Shown piece after piece: positions 34,874 through 42,952 of a stretch of 64,000 bases of DNA. The notes beneath the pieces are model-generated. The model worked only from the letters and a program-made list of their open reading frames with translations, ran no database searches and had not been told where the DNA came from. The stretch covers positions 60,561 to 124,560 of the forward strand of contig JAYTOK010000153.1 of the NCBI GenBank assembly GCA_043747835.1, written 5' to 3'. The first letter of the stretch is position 1; the number at the start of each line of letters is the position of its first letter. The DNA is from CADEED01 sp043747835. Its GTDB lineage: Bacteria; Pseudomonadota; Gammaproteobacteria; Steroidobacterales; Steroidobacteraceae. The position numbers and the translations under genes are program-made.

Positions 34874-36526
34874 ATGCCCGCGTTCGTGTTCGCCAATTCG
34901 GCTCACGATGCAACGCTCGCGCTGCGACGGGCGGCGGATCGGTTTTGGATTTATTTCCAGCCGCATCGCGAGATCACCACCTCCCTCGGAATCTCCGGCG
35001 CTGTGCACCTGGCGCTGCTGCTCATCTTCGGCGCCGCTGTTTATGTTTCAGGCGAGGATGAAGTCGACGTCCCCGAGCTCTCCGTGCAGCTCGTCACGCG
35101 GGCGGGACCTAACAGCCATGAATTCACCGAGGCCGCGCTGCCGCAGCCGGCACCCGATCCTGTCGAGCAGGTGATCGACGATCCGGGCTCCGCGATGCAG
35201 AGCTTCGACGCCCCCGCGGTTGCGGAATCGTTACCGCTGCTCGAGCAGGCGCCGGACGTCGTCGAGACGGCAATCTCCGAGGCATTTCCCCAGGCGGTCG
35301 AGGCCGGAACGGTCATCGCGACGACGAGCGAGTCGAGTGAGACCGTGCCGAAGATCCTCGAGCCGACGCCCGCGGCGCCGATCGAGAAACCCGAACAGGT
35401 GATGATCACGAAGAGCGTCTCGAAACTCGCGCAACAGATGCTCGACACGAACCTCACGAACCAGGAGCTGAGCTGGAGCGAGGACGGCCGTCAGTATTCC
35501 GCGCGACTGCGGCGCCAGCCCGCGGCGGACAGCACCGGTCTCGAGCAGGTCGTCGCCGAGATCATGACGGAGAACAACGGCAAGCGGATGAAGACGCGCC
35601 TGTCGCTCAAGCGTCTCGCGTTCTCGAACTTCACGCAGCTCGTGAACAACTGGGATCCGCGCATCGCGTTGCACGACGACATCATCGACGGCCGCTTCCA
35701 CAGCAACACCGAGATCGGCATCGCGTTCGATCGCGGTATCGAACCGCGGTTCTTCGGCAAGGTGACGACGGCCGCCGCGAAGATGACGTTCGACACGCCG
35801 CTGCGTCGCCGGAACAAAGACGTGTTCCAGGGCGGCGTCGAAACGCGAACCGAGCGCGTGACCCTGCCGCGCGACTTGCCGGAGGTCGTGAACGGCGGAG
35901 CTCCCGCGGACCGCCACGTCTTCGACACCGACACGCGCATCATCTTCAACTCGGATGGTAGTTATGCCTGGCGCGCGGCGAATGGCGAGGGTCCGCTCGA
36001 GCGCGGCGAACGGTCAGAGAAACCTCTATTCCTGATCGCCGACAAAGGCGCGAAGCTCTACGTGTCGGGGACGGTGTCGGGAATGTTCACCGTCTACTCT
36101 CCCACCGACATCGAGATCGAAAACGATCTCGTGTATGCCAAGGACCCGCGCTCGTCACTCTTCTCGCGCGACTTCGTCGCGCTGATCTCCGGGCGCGACA
36201 TCCGGATCGCGAACAGCGCGATCACCGGCGCCGGCGACCTCCACATCCATGGAGCGCTGTTCGCGCGCCGCCGCTTCTCCATCGAGAACCCGCAACAGAC
36301 CAAGCCCGGCACGATGTACATCCTCGGCAGCCTTACCGCCGGCACGATCTGGGAGACCGAACCGCGCTTCGCGACGAAGATGGATTACGACAAACGGTTC
36401 GAATACCTGAGGCCCGCGAACTTCCCCATGACCCGCCGGTACGAGGTCGAAAGCTGGGATCGGGGCTGGGAGGAGGTCGATACAGGCGAGCGATCGCCGT
36501 CCACGGAGCTCGCGCGCTCCGAATAA
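34874..36526 (+). CDS. TonB-like anchored envelope protein of unknown function
   Basis: A 550-residue protein. One membrane helix near residues 36-60 (TTSLGISGAVHLALLLIFGA) is placed as in TonB, followed by an acidic, Pro-rich spacer (about 65-170). The C-terminal half is predicted mainly beta: NWDPRIALHDDIIDGRFHSN, then IFNSDGSYAWRAANGEG, KLYVSGTVSGMFTVYSPTDI, LHIHGALFARRRFSIEN. The successive short strands suggest a beta-solenoid or polymer-forming fold. The TonB C-terminal domain is absent. I do not recognise the family. Its ATG at 34874 has no strong ribosome binding site. No operon partner is evident. Confidence 0.8.
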   Translation: MPAFVFANSAHDATLALRRAADRFWIYFQPHREITTSLGISGAVHLALLLIFGAAVYVSGEDEVDVPELSVQLVTRAGPNSHEFTEAALPQPAPDPVEQVIDDPGSAMQSFDAPAVAESLPLLEQAPDVVETAISEAFPQAVEAGTVIATTSESSETVPKILEPTPAAPIEKPEQVMITKSVSKLAQQMLDTNLTNQELSWSEDGRQYSARLRRQPAADSTGLEQVVAEIMTENNGKRMKTRLSLKRLAFSNFTQLVNNWDPRIALHDDIIDGRFHSNTEIGIAFDRGIEPRFFGKVTTAAAKMTFDTPLRRRNKDVFQGGVETRTERVTLPRDLPEVVNGGAPADRHVFDTDTRIIFNSDGSYAWRAANGEGPLERGERSEKPLFLIADKGAKLYVSGTVSGMFTVYSPTDIEIENDLVYAKDPRSSLFSRDFVALISGRDIRIANSAITGAGDLHIHGALFARRRFSIENPQQTKPGTMYILGSLTAGTIWETEPRFATKMDYDKRFEYLRPANFPMTRRYEVESWDRGWEEVDTGERSPSTELARSE

Positions 36527-36615
36527 GCCCGTTTCAGGCCGAAAGCCGACAAATATCCCTGCCCTTGATCCTCTTTTCCGCGTACATTTCGCGCCCCGCT
36601 CCCCGACCCCCTCCC

Positions 36616-38730
36616 ATGACCGAACAAACTATCCCGCCGAGCTTCGCCGAGCTTGGTTTGAGTCCTGCCGTCGTCGCCGCTCTCACGGAGGTCGGCTACG
36701 AAACCCCGACGCCCATCCAGGCGCAAACCATCCCGCTGTTGCTCGAAGGCAATGACCTGCTCGGCCAGGCATCGACCGGCACCGGCAAGACCGCCGCGTT
36801 CGCGCTGCCCATCCTCTCGCGCATCGACACGTCGATCCCAGCTCCTCAGGCGCTCGTGCTCTGCCCGACCCGCGAGCTCGCGATCCAGGTCGCCGAAGCC
36901 TTCCAGAAATACGCGGCCAAGATTCCCGGCTTCCATGTGCTGCCGATCTACGGCGGTCAGAGTTACACCCCGCAGTTGAAGGGCCTGAAGCGCGGCGCGC
37001 ACGTCATCGTCGGCACGCCGGGACGACTGCTCGACCACGTCAACAGCGGCGCGCTCAAGCTCGACCAGCTTCAGACCCTCGTCCTCGACGAAGGCGACGA
37101 GATGCTGCAGATGGGTTTCGCGGACGCGATCGAAGCGCTGCTCTCGCAGACGCCGGCCGACAAACAGGTCGCTCTGTTCACGGCCACGCTGCCGCATGCG
37201 ATCCGTCGCATCGCTCAGACCCACATGCGCAATCCGCGCGAGATCGCGATCCAGTCGCGCGGCGCCACCGCGCTGAAAATCCGCCAACGCTACTGGCTGG
37301 TCAGCGGCCTGCACAAGCTCGACGCGCTCACGCGCCTGCTCGAGGCCGAGAAGTTCGACGCCATCCTGGTGTTCGTGCGCACGAAGATCGAAACCGTCGA
37401 GCTCGCGAGCCGGCTCGAAGCGCGCGGCTTCGCCGCCTCCGCGTTGAACGGCGACATGGAACAGCGCTCGCGTGAGCAGACCGTGCAACGCCTCAAGGAC
37501 GGCAAGATCGACATCCTGATCGCGACCGACGTCGCGGCGCGCGGCCTCGACGTCGAGCGCATCTCGCACGTCATCAACTACGACATCCCGTACGACTCGG
37601 AAACCTACATTCATCGCATCGGCCGCACGGGCCGCGCCGGCCGCGCCGGCGACGCGATCCTGTTCGTGAGCCCGCGCGAGCGGAACATGCTGCGCATCAT
37701 CGAACGCGTGACCCAGCAGCGCATCGAAGAAATGAAGCTACCAACCATAGCCGACGTGAACGAGCTGCGGTTAGTGCGCTTCAAGGAGAAAGTCACCGAA
37801 GCTGTGTTGTCCGGCGCGGGCAAGGACTTCCAGCAGATCCTCCAGCAGCTGGAGACGGAATCGAACATTCCGGCGATCGAACTCGCCGCCGCGTTGGCAC
37901 ACATGGCGCAGGGTTCTCAGCCCTTGCTGCTCACGCAGAAGCCGGAGCGCGAGAGCAGCGCGCCGAAGGCGCCGCCCAACATCGACGGCAGCGTGGAGAC
38001 CGCGACGTATCGCGTCGCGGTGGGACACGAACACGGCGTCCTGCCGGGCAACATCGTCGGCTGCATCGCGAACGAAGCCAATCTCGAAGGCCGCCACATC
38101 GGCCATATCGATATCCGCGAGGACCACAGCTACGTCGATCTGCCGGAGCTGACCGAGGTGATGCTCGAGCACCTGCAGACGGTGCGTGTGCGCGGCGAAG
38201 AGCTGCGCATCGAGCGCGTGGATTCCAAGCCCGAGAAGCCGAAGTTCTCCGGCAAGTCGCGCCGGCCGGATCGCGCCGCGCAGGAGTTCCGGCATTCGGG
38301 ACCGCGCGAAGATCGCCGTCCGCCCGCGGAGTTCCGCCGGCCCGAGCGTTCGGAAGGCGGCGCGCGCGCGCCGGGCGCCGATCGCCCGACGTCCGACAAG
38401 GGCCGCGTCTGGCGCGATGAACGCAAACGTCAGTTCGAAGGCACGCCGCGCTTCGCGGCTCAGGATGCGCCGCCGGCCGCCGACGCTTCGCAGCGATTCG
38501 AGTCGTATGCAGCGGGCGGTTCCGGCGCGACGCGCCGTGAGACCCGCGGCGATGCGGGTGCGGGTGCGGGTGCGGAGCGTCCGCGCTTCGACCGCGACGC
38601 GCCGCGCAAGGAATTCAAAACGGGCGGCGGCTTCAAGAAGAAGTTCGTTGGCAAGGCCGCGGGCGCCAAGGGCGCGTTCAAGCCCGGCAGCTTCAAGAAG
38701 AAGTTCAAGAGCAGCAAGGCGCGGGACTAG
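36616..38730 (+). CDS. DEAD-box RNA helicase, DeaD/CsdA type
   Basis: A 704-residue helicase. The Q motif (FAELGLSPAVVAALTEVGYETPTPIQ), Walker A ASTGTGKTAAF, PTRELAIQ, GTPGRLLDH, HRIGRTGRAGRAG and the other motifs are present. Motif II reads DEGD (158-161) instead of DEAD and motif III TAT instead of SAT. After the helicase core comes the DbpA-like RNA-binding domain (about 470-545, YRVAVGHEHGVLPGNIVG) and a disordered Arg/Gly/Ala-rich tail ending in repeated FKKKF. This layout is that of DeaD/CsdA, which acts in ribosome assembly and mRNA decay at low temperature. The start at 36616 gives MTEQTIPPSFAELG. Confidence 0.94.
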   Translation: MTEQTIPPSFAELGLSPAVVAALTEVGYETPTPIQAQTIPLLLEGNDLLGQASTGTGKTAAFALPILSRIDTSIPAPQALVLCPTRELAIQVAEAFQKYAAKIPGFHVLPIYGGQSYTPQLKGLKRGAHVIVGTPGRLLDHVNSGALKLDQLQTLVLDEGDEMLQMGFADAIEALLSQTPADKQVALFTATLPHAIRRIAQTHMRNPREIAIQSRGATALKIRQRYWLVSGLHKLDALTRLLEAEKFDAILVFVRTKIETVELASRLEARGFAASALNGDMEQRSREQTVQRLKDGKIDILIATDVAARGLDVERISHVINYDIPYDSETYIHRIGRTGRAGRAGDAILFVSPRERNMLRIIERVTQQRIEEMKLPTIADVNELRLVRFKEKVTEAVLSGAGKDFQQILQQLETESNIPAIELAAALAHMAQGSQPLLLTQKPERESSAPKAPPNIDGSVETATYRVAVGHEHGVLPGNIVGCIANEANLEGRHIGHIDIREDHSYVDLPELTEVMLEHLQTVRVRGEELRIERVDSKPEKPKFSGKSRRPDRAAQEFRHSGPREDRRPPAEFRRPERSEGGARAPGADRPTSDKGRVWRDERKRQFEGTPRFAAQDAPPAADASQRFESYAAGGSGATRRETRGDAGAGAGAERPRFDRDAPRKEFKTGGGFKKKFVGKAAGAKGAFKPGSFKKKFKSSKARD

Positions 38731-38774
38731 CTACCGGGCCACCGGGTCGCGGGCCGACGCCGGCTCCCGGGCCG

Positions 38775-39443
38775 CTAGTTTGCCGGCCGCAGCGCCTCCG
38801 GCTCCGTGCCGTTGCCGTCGTCGTTCTGCGGCAGCCGCTGCTCGTCGAAGTACAGGCGCATGTCCTTGAACAGGTCGCCGTGCACCTTTGCCTTGCCGAG
38901 CGCGCAGCCAATGAACGCGAGGTTCACGACCACGCAGCCTTCGCTGATGTGGAAGATCGCATTCCCCTTGTCGTCGTATTCGAAGCCGTCGACACCGGCC
39001 TTCCACCGGAATTTCTTCAGGCGCGAGCGTTCGCGTTTCGTGAGTGAGGCCCAGGTCCCATCCGGGCCGGAGAACCTCTTCGCGACCCGCTCCGCTTCGC
39101 GCTCGGCTTCCAACGCGCGCTTCGCGGAGATGCGCTGCTCGATCGGCCAGTCGACGAACTCCGGGGCCTGAGATTCGCCGGCCGGGGGCGGGGTCTCTTC
39201 CAACGCCGACTCTTCCAGCGGCGCCTCCGGCAACGACGGAGATTCCCATAGCTGAAACACGAAGCGTGGCGGCTCTTCTTCGAAGGCCTCGTCCTCCTCG
39301 AGGATCACGACTTCCATGAGCTCGTCCGGATCCCTGGGCTCCCTCGCGGGGAACGGTGTCCACAGGTCGACCAGCGAGTAATAGACGACGAACACGTGCG
39401 CCAGCAGGACGCAGAGCATCGTCGCTGTGCGTCGGCCCATCAT
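38775..39443 (-). CDS. Single-pass membrane protein of unknown function
   Basis: A 222-residue protein. It has an N-terminal membrane helix (ATMLCVLLAHVFVVYYSLVDLW), a long acidic segment rich in Glu and Pro (residues 38-95) and a basic/coiled stretch (RISAKRALEAEREAERVAKRF). A small C-terminal domain has two cysteines (EGCVVVNLAFIGCALG). The layout resembles TonB-like anchors but without a TonB domain. I do not recognise a family. It is convergent with the helicase gene, 44 bases apart. Confidence 0.75.
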   Translation of the reverse strand: MMGRRTATMLCVLLAHVFVVYYSLVDLWTPFPAREPRDPDELMEVVILEEDEAFEEEPPRFVFQLWESPSLPEAPLEESALEETPPPAGESQAPEFVDWPIEQRISAKRALEAEREAERVAKRFSGPDGTWASLTKRERSRLKKFRWKAGVDGFEYDDKGNAIFHISEGCVVVNLAFIGCALGKAKVHGDLFKDMRLYFDEQRLPQNDDGNGTEPEALRPAN

Positions 39444-39567
39444 GGATTCAGTCTGACAGCTTTTTTGCGGCGCGTAGTCGAACGCCGATGCGCGCCGGGG
39501 GCGAGCCGCGACTGCGCCGCGGGCACCAGACGGCTACATTGCGAAGAATCCAACGACCGGAGCCTGC

Positions 39568-39669
39568 ATGTCGCAGACAAATCAACATACGCTGGCAAAT
39601 CTGACATCCATTGCTTTTGGGCTGTGCTCGCTCATCGCCGCTGGCGTCATCTTCGCCGCGAACATCTGA
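39568..39669 (+). CDS. Possible 33-residue membrane peptide
   Basis: The sequence reads MSQTNQHTLANLTSIAFGL and continues with a hydrophobic helix ending in FAANI. GGAG lies eight bases before the ATG (CCGGAGCCTGC). A single helix with a polar N-terminus is typical of small bacterial membrane proteins. It lies alone between a divergent gene and the AI-2E family transporter gene. Evidence is limited to composition, start context and a hydrophobic segment. Confidence 0.5.
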   Translation: MSQTNQHTLANLTSIAFGLCSLIAAGVIFAANI

Positions 39670-39768
39670 CCGTCGGAATCGGCTGACAGTTCCGCGCGCC
39701 ATTTCCCTCCGCGCGCCGGGGTGACTCGCGTCTGACGCGCGAGGTTCATTTACCCCACATTCGCTCGC

Positions 39769-40899
39769 GTGAGCACACCGACACCCCTCGCCGACACCAC
39801 GCTTCGCAAAGCGATCATCCTGCTGTCCTTCATCGCGGTAGGCGTCGTGCTCTACCTCGCGCAGGACGTCCTGATACCCGTCGCGATCGCGCTGTTCCTC
39901 GCGCTGCTGCTGACTCCCGCGGTCGACGTCCTGCAACGCCTGAAAATGAGCCGCGGGTTCGCCGTCGCGACGGTCATGCTCATCGTGTTCGCGGCATCGG
40001 CCGCCGCGATCAACGCGGTGTGGACGCCAGCCACCGAGTGGCTCGCGCGCGCGCCGCAGACGATGCGGCAGATCGGTCCGCGACTCAAGCCCGTGCGCGA
40101 GATGTTCGAACGCTTCGACGACGTGGCGGAGCGCGCGGGGCGACTCACGCAAGGCAGCGCTGTCGTCGCCGGCAAACCCGCGATCGTCACGCCGGTCGCC
40201 GGCGAGAGCACGGCGTTCGCGTTCACGAAATCGTTCATCGAAAGCCTGACCGTCATTCCGCTCACGCTCTTCTTCCTGCTGGGCGGACCGCCGCTGCTCG
40301 CGCGGATGGGTGCATCGCTCGGGGGCAACGAAGCGAGCGCGCGCACGCTGCGTCTGACCGAGGCGATCCGCTACGAAGTGGGGCGCTACTTCGGCACCAT
40401 CGCCCTGATCAACCTCGGCCTGGGCGTCGCGACCGCGCTCGCGATGATGGCGCTCGGCATGCCGAATGCCGTGCTCTGGGGAGTGATGGCCGCAGCCTTC
40501 AACTTCGTGCCGTATCTCGGCCCGATCGCCGCGGGCGCGATTCTCGCCTGCGCGGGACTGATCACGTTTCCGAACCTCGGCCAGGCGCTCGCGGTGCCAG
40601 GCGCGTTCATCGTGCTGCACCTCATCGAGGGGCAGCTCGTGCAACCGATCACCGTCGGGCGGCGGCTCGAGGTGAACGCGCTCGTCATCCTGTTAGGCGT
40701 GTGGTTCGGTTACGGCTTCTGGGGAATTCCCGGCATCCTGCTCGCGACGCCCGTGCTCGTCGCGCTCAAGGTCGCCGCGAAATACCAGCCGGGCTGGCAA
40801 GTGGTCGGCGATTTCCTCGCGCCGATCGGTCACTGGCGGCCGAAGACCTCGCAACGAGAACGCATTCCGAAACCCGCGACGACGCCCAAAGCCGCATGA
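39769..40899 (+). CDS. AI-2E family (PerM-like) transporter
   Basis: A 376-residue protein with about eight membrane helices. Family landmarks are the N-terminal pair (KAIILLSFIAVGVVLYLAQDVLIPVAIALFLALLLTPAVD), the ALGMPNAVLWGVMAAAFNFVPYLGP motif near residue 235 and GIPGILLATPVLVALKVAAK near the end. Members export autoinducer-2 or act as Na+/H+ antiporters; which one applies is not visible. The start is a GTG (GTGAGCACACCG). A phospholipase-D-type gene follows closely. Confidence 0.9.
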   Translation: MSTPTPLADTTLRKAIILLSFIAVGVVLYLAQDVLIPVAIALFLALLLTPAVDVLQRLKMSRGFAVATVMLIVFAASAAAINAVWTPATEWLARAPQTMRQIGPRLKPVREMFERFDDVAERAGRLTQGSAVVAGKPAIVTPVAGESTAFAFTKSFIESLTVIPLTLFFLLGGPPLLARMGASLGGNEASARTLRLTEAIRYEVGRYFGTIALINLGLGVATALAMMALGMPNAVLWGVMAAAFNFVPYLGPIAAGAILACAGLITFPNLGQALAVPGAFIVLHLIEGQLVQPITVGRRLEVNALVILLGVWFGYGFWGIPGILLATPVLVALKVAAKYQPGWQVVGDFLAPIGHWRPKTSQRERIPKPATTPKAA

Positions 40900-40938
40900 G
40901 GCTCGCCAGCCCGCGGCGTGTGGCATAGTCCTGCGCAC

Positions 40939-42210
40939 GTGCCCGTCTTCGCCATCGTCCTCGTCACCCTGCTGGTCACCGCGCTCGTGATCGCGCTCGG
41001 CGCGAATCTCGCGACGACGGAGAAGCGGCTGCTGTACCGCCCTCGCCGGCTTTACACCAGCGCCGATGCGGACTTCCGCCGCGCGCTCGGCATCCTATTA
41101 GGTCCGCCGCTGGTCGCCGGCAACAAGATCACGACGCTCGTGAACGGCGAGCAGATCTACCCCGCGATGCTGAACGCGATCCGCACGTCGCAGACGAACA
41201 TCACATTCGAGACTTTCGTGTTCCGCGATGAAGTCGGCGCCACGTTCGTCGAAGAGCTGTCGAGCGCCGCGCGCCGCGGCGTGCAGGTCCACATGCTGCT
41301 CGACTGGGTCGGTTCGCGCACGATGAACCAGCACCTGCTCTCGGCCGCGCGCGCCGCCGGCTGCGACCTGCACGTGTATCACCCGCCGTCCTGGTACCAC
41401 CTGGGCCGGCTCAACAATCGCACGCACCGCAAGCTGCTCATCGTCGACGGCAAGGTCGGATTCACCGGCGGCGTGGGCATGGGCATCGAATGGAAAGACG
41501 GACTCCAGGGCCTGCCGCCGTGGCGCGACAGTCACTTCAAGGCGGAGGGCCCGGTCGTCGCGCAGATGCAGGCCGTCTTCGTCGACAACTGGATCAAGAC
41601 GACGGGGCGCGTTCTTCATGGCGCGGAATATTTTCCGAAGCTTCCGAACGCCGCGGGCAACATGGACGCGCAGATGTTCGGCAGCTCGCCGGTCGGTGGC
41701 TCGGAGAGCATGCACCTCATGGTGCTGCTCGCGCTGACGGCGGCGAAGTCCACGATCGACATCGAGAATGCTTACTTCGTGCCGGACAATCTCACCGTCG
41801 AAGCGTTGTGTTCGGCCGCGCGGCGCGGCGTACGCGTGCGCATCGTCGTCCCCGGGCGCTATACCGATGCGCGCCTGGGCCGCTGGGCCGCGCAGGGACT
41901 TTACGGCGCGCTGCTCGAAGTGGGGATCCAGATCTTCGAATATCAGCCGACGATGATGCACTGTAAGGTGCTCGTCATCGACGGTGTGTGGAGCTCCGTG
42001 GGGTCCGCGAATTTCGACGACCGTTCGTTTCGCCTGAACGACGAGGCGAACCTCAACGTGTTCAGCGAGGAGCTCGCGCAGCAGCAGATCCGGCTCATCG
42101 ACGAGGACATCAAGCACTCGAAGCGGCTGGTGTTGAAGAGGTGGCGCAACCGGAAGTTCGGGCGGCGGGTGAATGAGAGGCTGGCGCTGTTGCTTCGTTC
42201 GCAGTTGTAG
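40939..42210 (+). CDS. Cardiolipin synthase-like phospholipase D protein
   Basis: The protein has 423 residues from this start. One N-terminal membrane helix (VPVFAIVLVTLLVTALVIALG) is followed by two phospholipase D domains, each with an HKD motif: HRKLLIVDGKVGFTGG near residue 158 and HCKVLVIDGVWSSVGSANFDDRS near residue 341. This is the ClsB-like layout (transphosphatidylation of phosphatidylglycerol to cardiolipin at the inner membrane). I use the GTG at 40939; an in-frame GTG at 40918 adds seven residues, and neither has a good ribosome binding site. Confidence 0.9.
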   Translation: MPVFAIVLVTLLVTALVIALGANLATTEKRLLYRPRRLYTSADADFRRALGILLGPPLVAGNKITTLVNGEQIYPAMLNAIRTSQTNITFETFVFRDEVGATFVEELSSAARRGVQVHMLLDWVGSRTMNQHLLSAARAAGCDLHVYHPPSWYHLGRLNNRTHRKLLIVDGKVGFTGGVGMGIEWKDGLQGLPPWRDSHFKAEGPVVAQMQAVFVDNWIKTTGRVLHGAEYFPKLPNAAGNMDAQMFGSSPVGGSESMHLMVLLALTAAKSTIDIENAYFVPDNLTVEALCSAARRGVRVRIVVPGRYTDARLGRWAAQGLYGALLEVGIQIFEYQPTMMHCKVLVIDGVWSSVGSANFDDRSFRLNDEANLNVFSEELAQQQIRLIDEDIKHSKRLVLKRWRNRKFGRRVNERLALLLRSQL

Positions 42211-42211
42211 A

Positions 42212-42291
42212 GAATGGGGTCTGGCCCCATTTTCGAGACTAGGGGTCTGGCCCCATTCTCGAGGACGAAAATGGGGCCAGACCCCTAGTCT
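42212..42291. repeat. Triple REP-like cluster between convergent genes
   Basis: ATGGGGTCTGGCCCCATT (about 42214-42231), AGGGGTCTGGCCCCATT (42241-42257) and the inverted AATGGGGCCAGACCCCTAG (42270-42288) form several alternative stems. The inverted copy supplies the TAG stop codon of the minus-strand gene at 42285-42287. It starts right after the stop of the cardiolipin synthase-like gene. It may end transcripts from both sides. Confidence 0.85.
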
Positions 42292-42839
42292 CCGCCGACT
42301 TCGAACGAATCGCCCGCATACACGCTCTGGAAGTTCTCGATGTTCCGCCCCGTGCATCGCAGGACTTCATCCTCGAGATGTTTGAACTCCGCCGAGCCGC
42401 GCTTGAAGGCGTAGTACCCGCCGATCGATGAAACCAGCGCGTTGCCGGCGCCGGAGACCTTCGACTCGCCGTATCCCGAGAGCAGCACAGCCGCGAGGTC
42501 GGCACCCGGCAGGACATCCACCCGCCACTGCACGGTCTGGTGCGAAGACAGCACGAGAACGACGGGCCGCAGCGTCGGCCTAACTAATACCGAGACCTTC
42601 CCAGGCGAACCCGACGTGGACGGAGCCGGCATCGCGACGGCTTCGTAGACACTGACGGCCACGACCTGCGCCGATCGCGCGAGTGTCCGCAGGTTTCCGG
42701 GACCGGCGACGACCGACAGCCGATTGGTCGGCACAGTCTCGGGCGCAGCTTCCCGCGCGGCCCGCACCGCCGCGGACTCGGATTTCTTCGCGCCCTTGCG
42801 GCGCAGATACGCTGCGAATTCGAGTGGACCGAAATTCAT
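42285..42839 (-). CDS. Conserved-looking protein of unknown function
   Basis: A 184-residue protein without signal peptide or membrane helix. Residues 1-45 are charged (LEFAAYLRRKGAKKSESAAVRAAREAA). The core has a beta-rich segment (VVAVSVYEAV) and then PVVLVLSSHQTVQWRVDVLPGADLAAVLLSGYGESKVSG, a pattern I have seen in uncharacterised proteins with a VxVxLSSxxPVxWxV motif; no function is known to me. The stop codon lies within the REP cluster, so the last residues (FEVGGD) may be an altered C-terminus. A perfect palindrome, ACCCCTAGGGGT, lies 37 bases upstream. Confidence 0.7.
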   Translation of the reverse strand: MNFGPLEFAAYLRRKGAKKSESAAVRAAREAAPETVPTNRLSVVAGPGNLRTLARSAQVVAVSVYEAVAMPAPSTSGSPGKVSVLVRPTLRPVVLVLSSHQTVQWRVDVLPGADLAAVLLSGYGESKVSGAGNALVSSIGGYYAFKRGSAEFKHLEDEVLRCTGRNIENFQSVYAGDSFEVGGD

Positions 42840-42876
42840 ACCTCTTCCTTAGTGTCACTACACCGCGATTTCTCTC

Positions 42877-42888
42877 ACCCCTAGGGGT
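42877..42888. promoter_or_regulatory. ACCCCTAGGGGT palindrome
   Basis: This is a perfect 12-base palindrome in the 113-base gap between the hybrid kinase gene and the unknown gene at 42285-42839. Partial copies (GTAGGGGTTT near 63100 and CTAACCCCTGGG near 63129) lie upstream of the LuxR-type regulator gene at 63232. This makes a LuxR-type regulator binding site plausible. Confidence 0.45.
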
Positions 42889-42952
42889 CGTCGTCAATGG
42901 TCGCCGTGACCGAATGCCATTGTTAGTCGCATTTCTACCTAATGCGGGCTAG

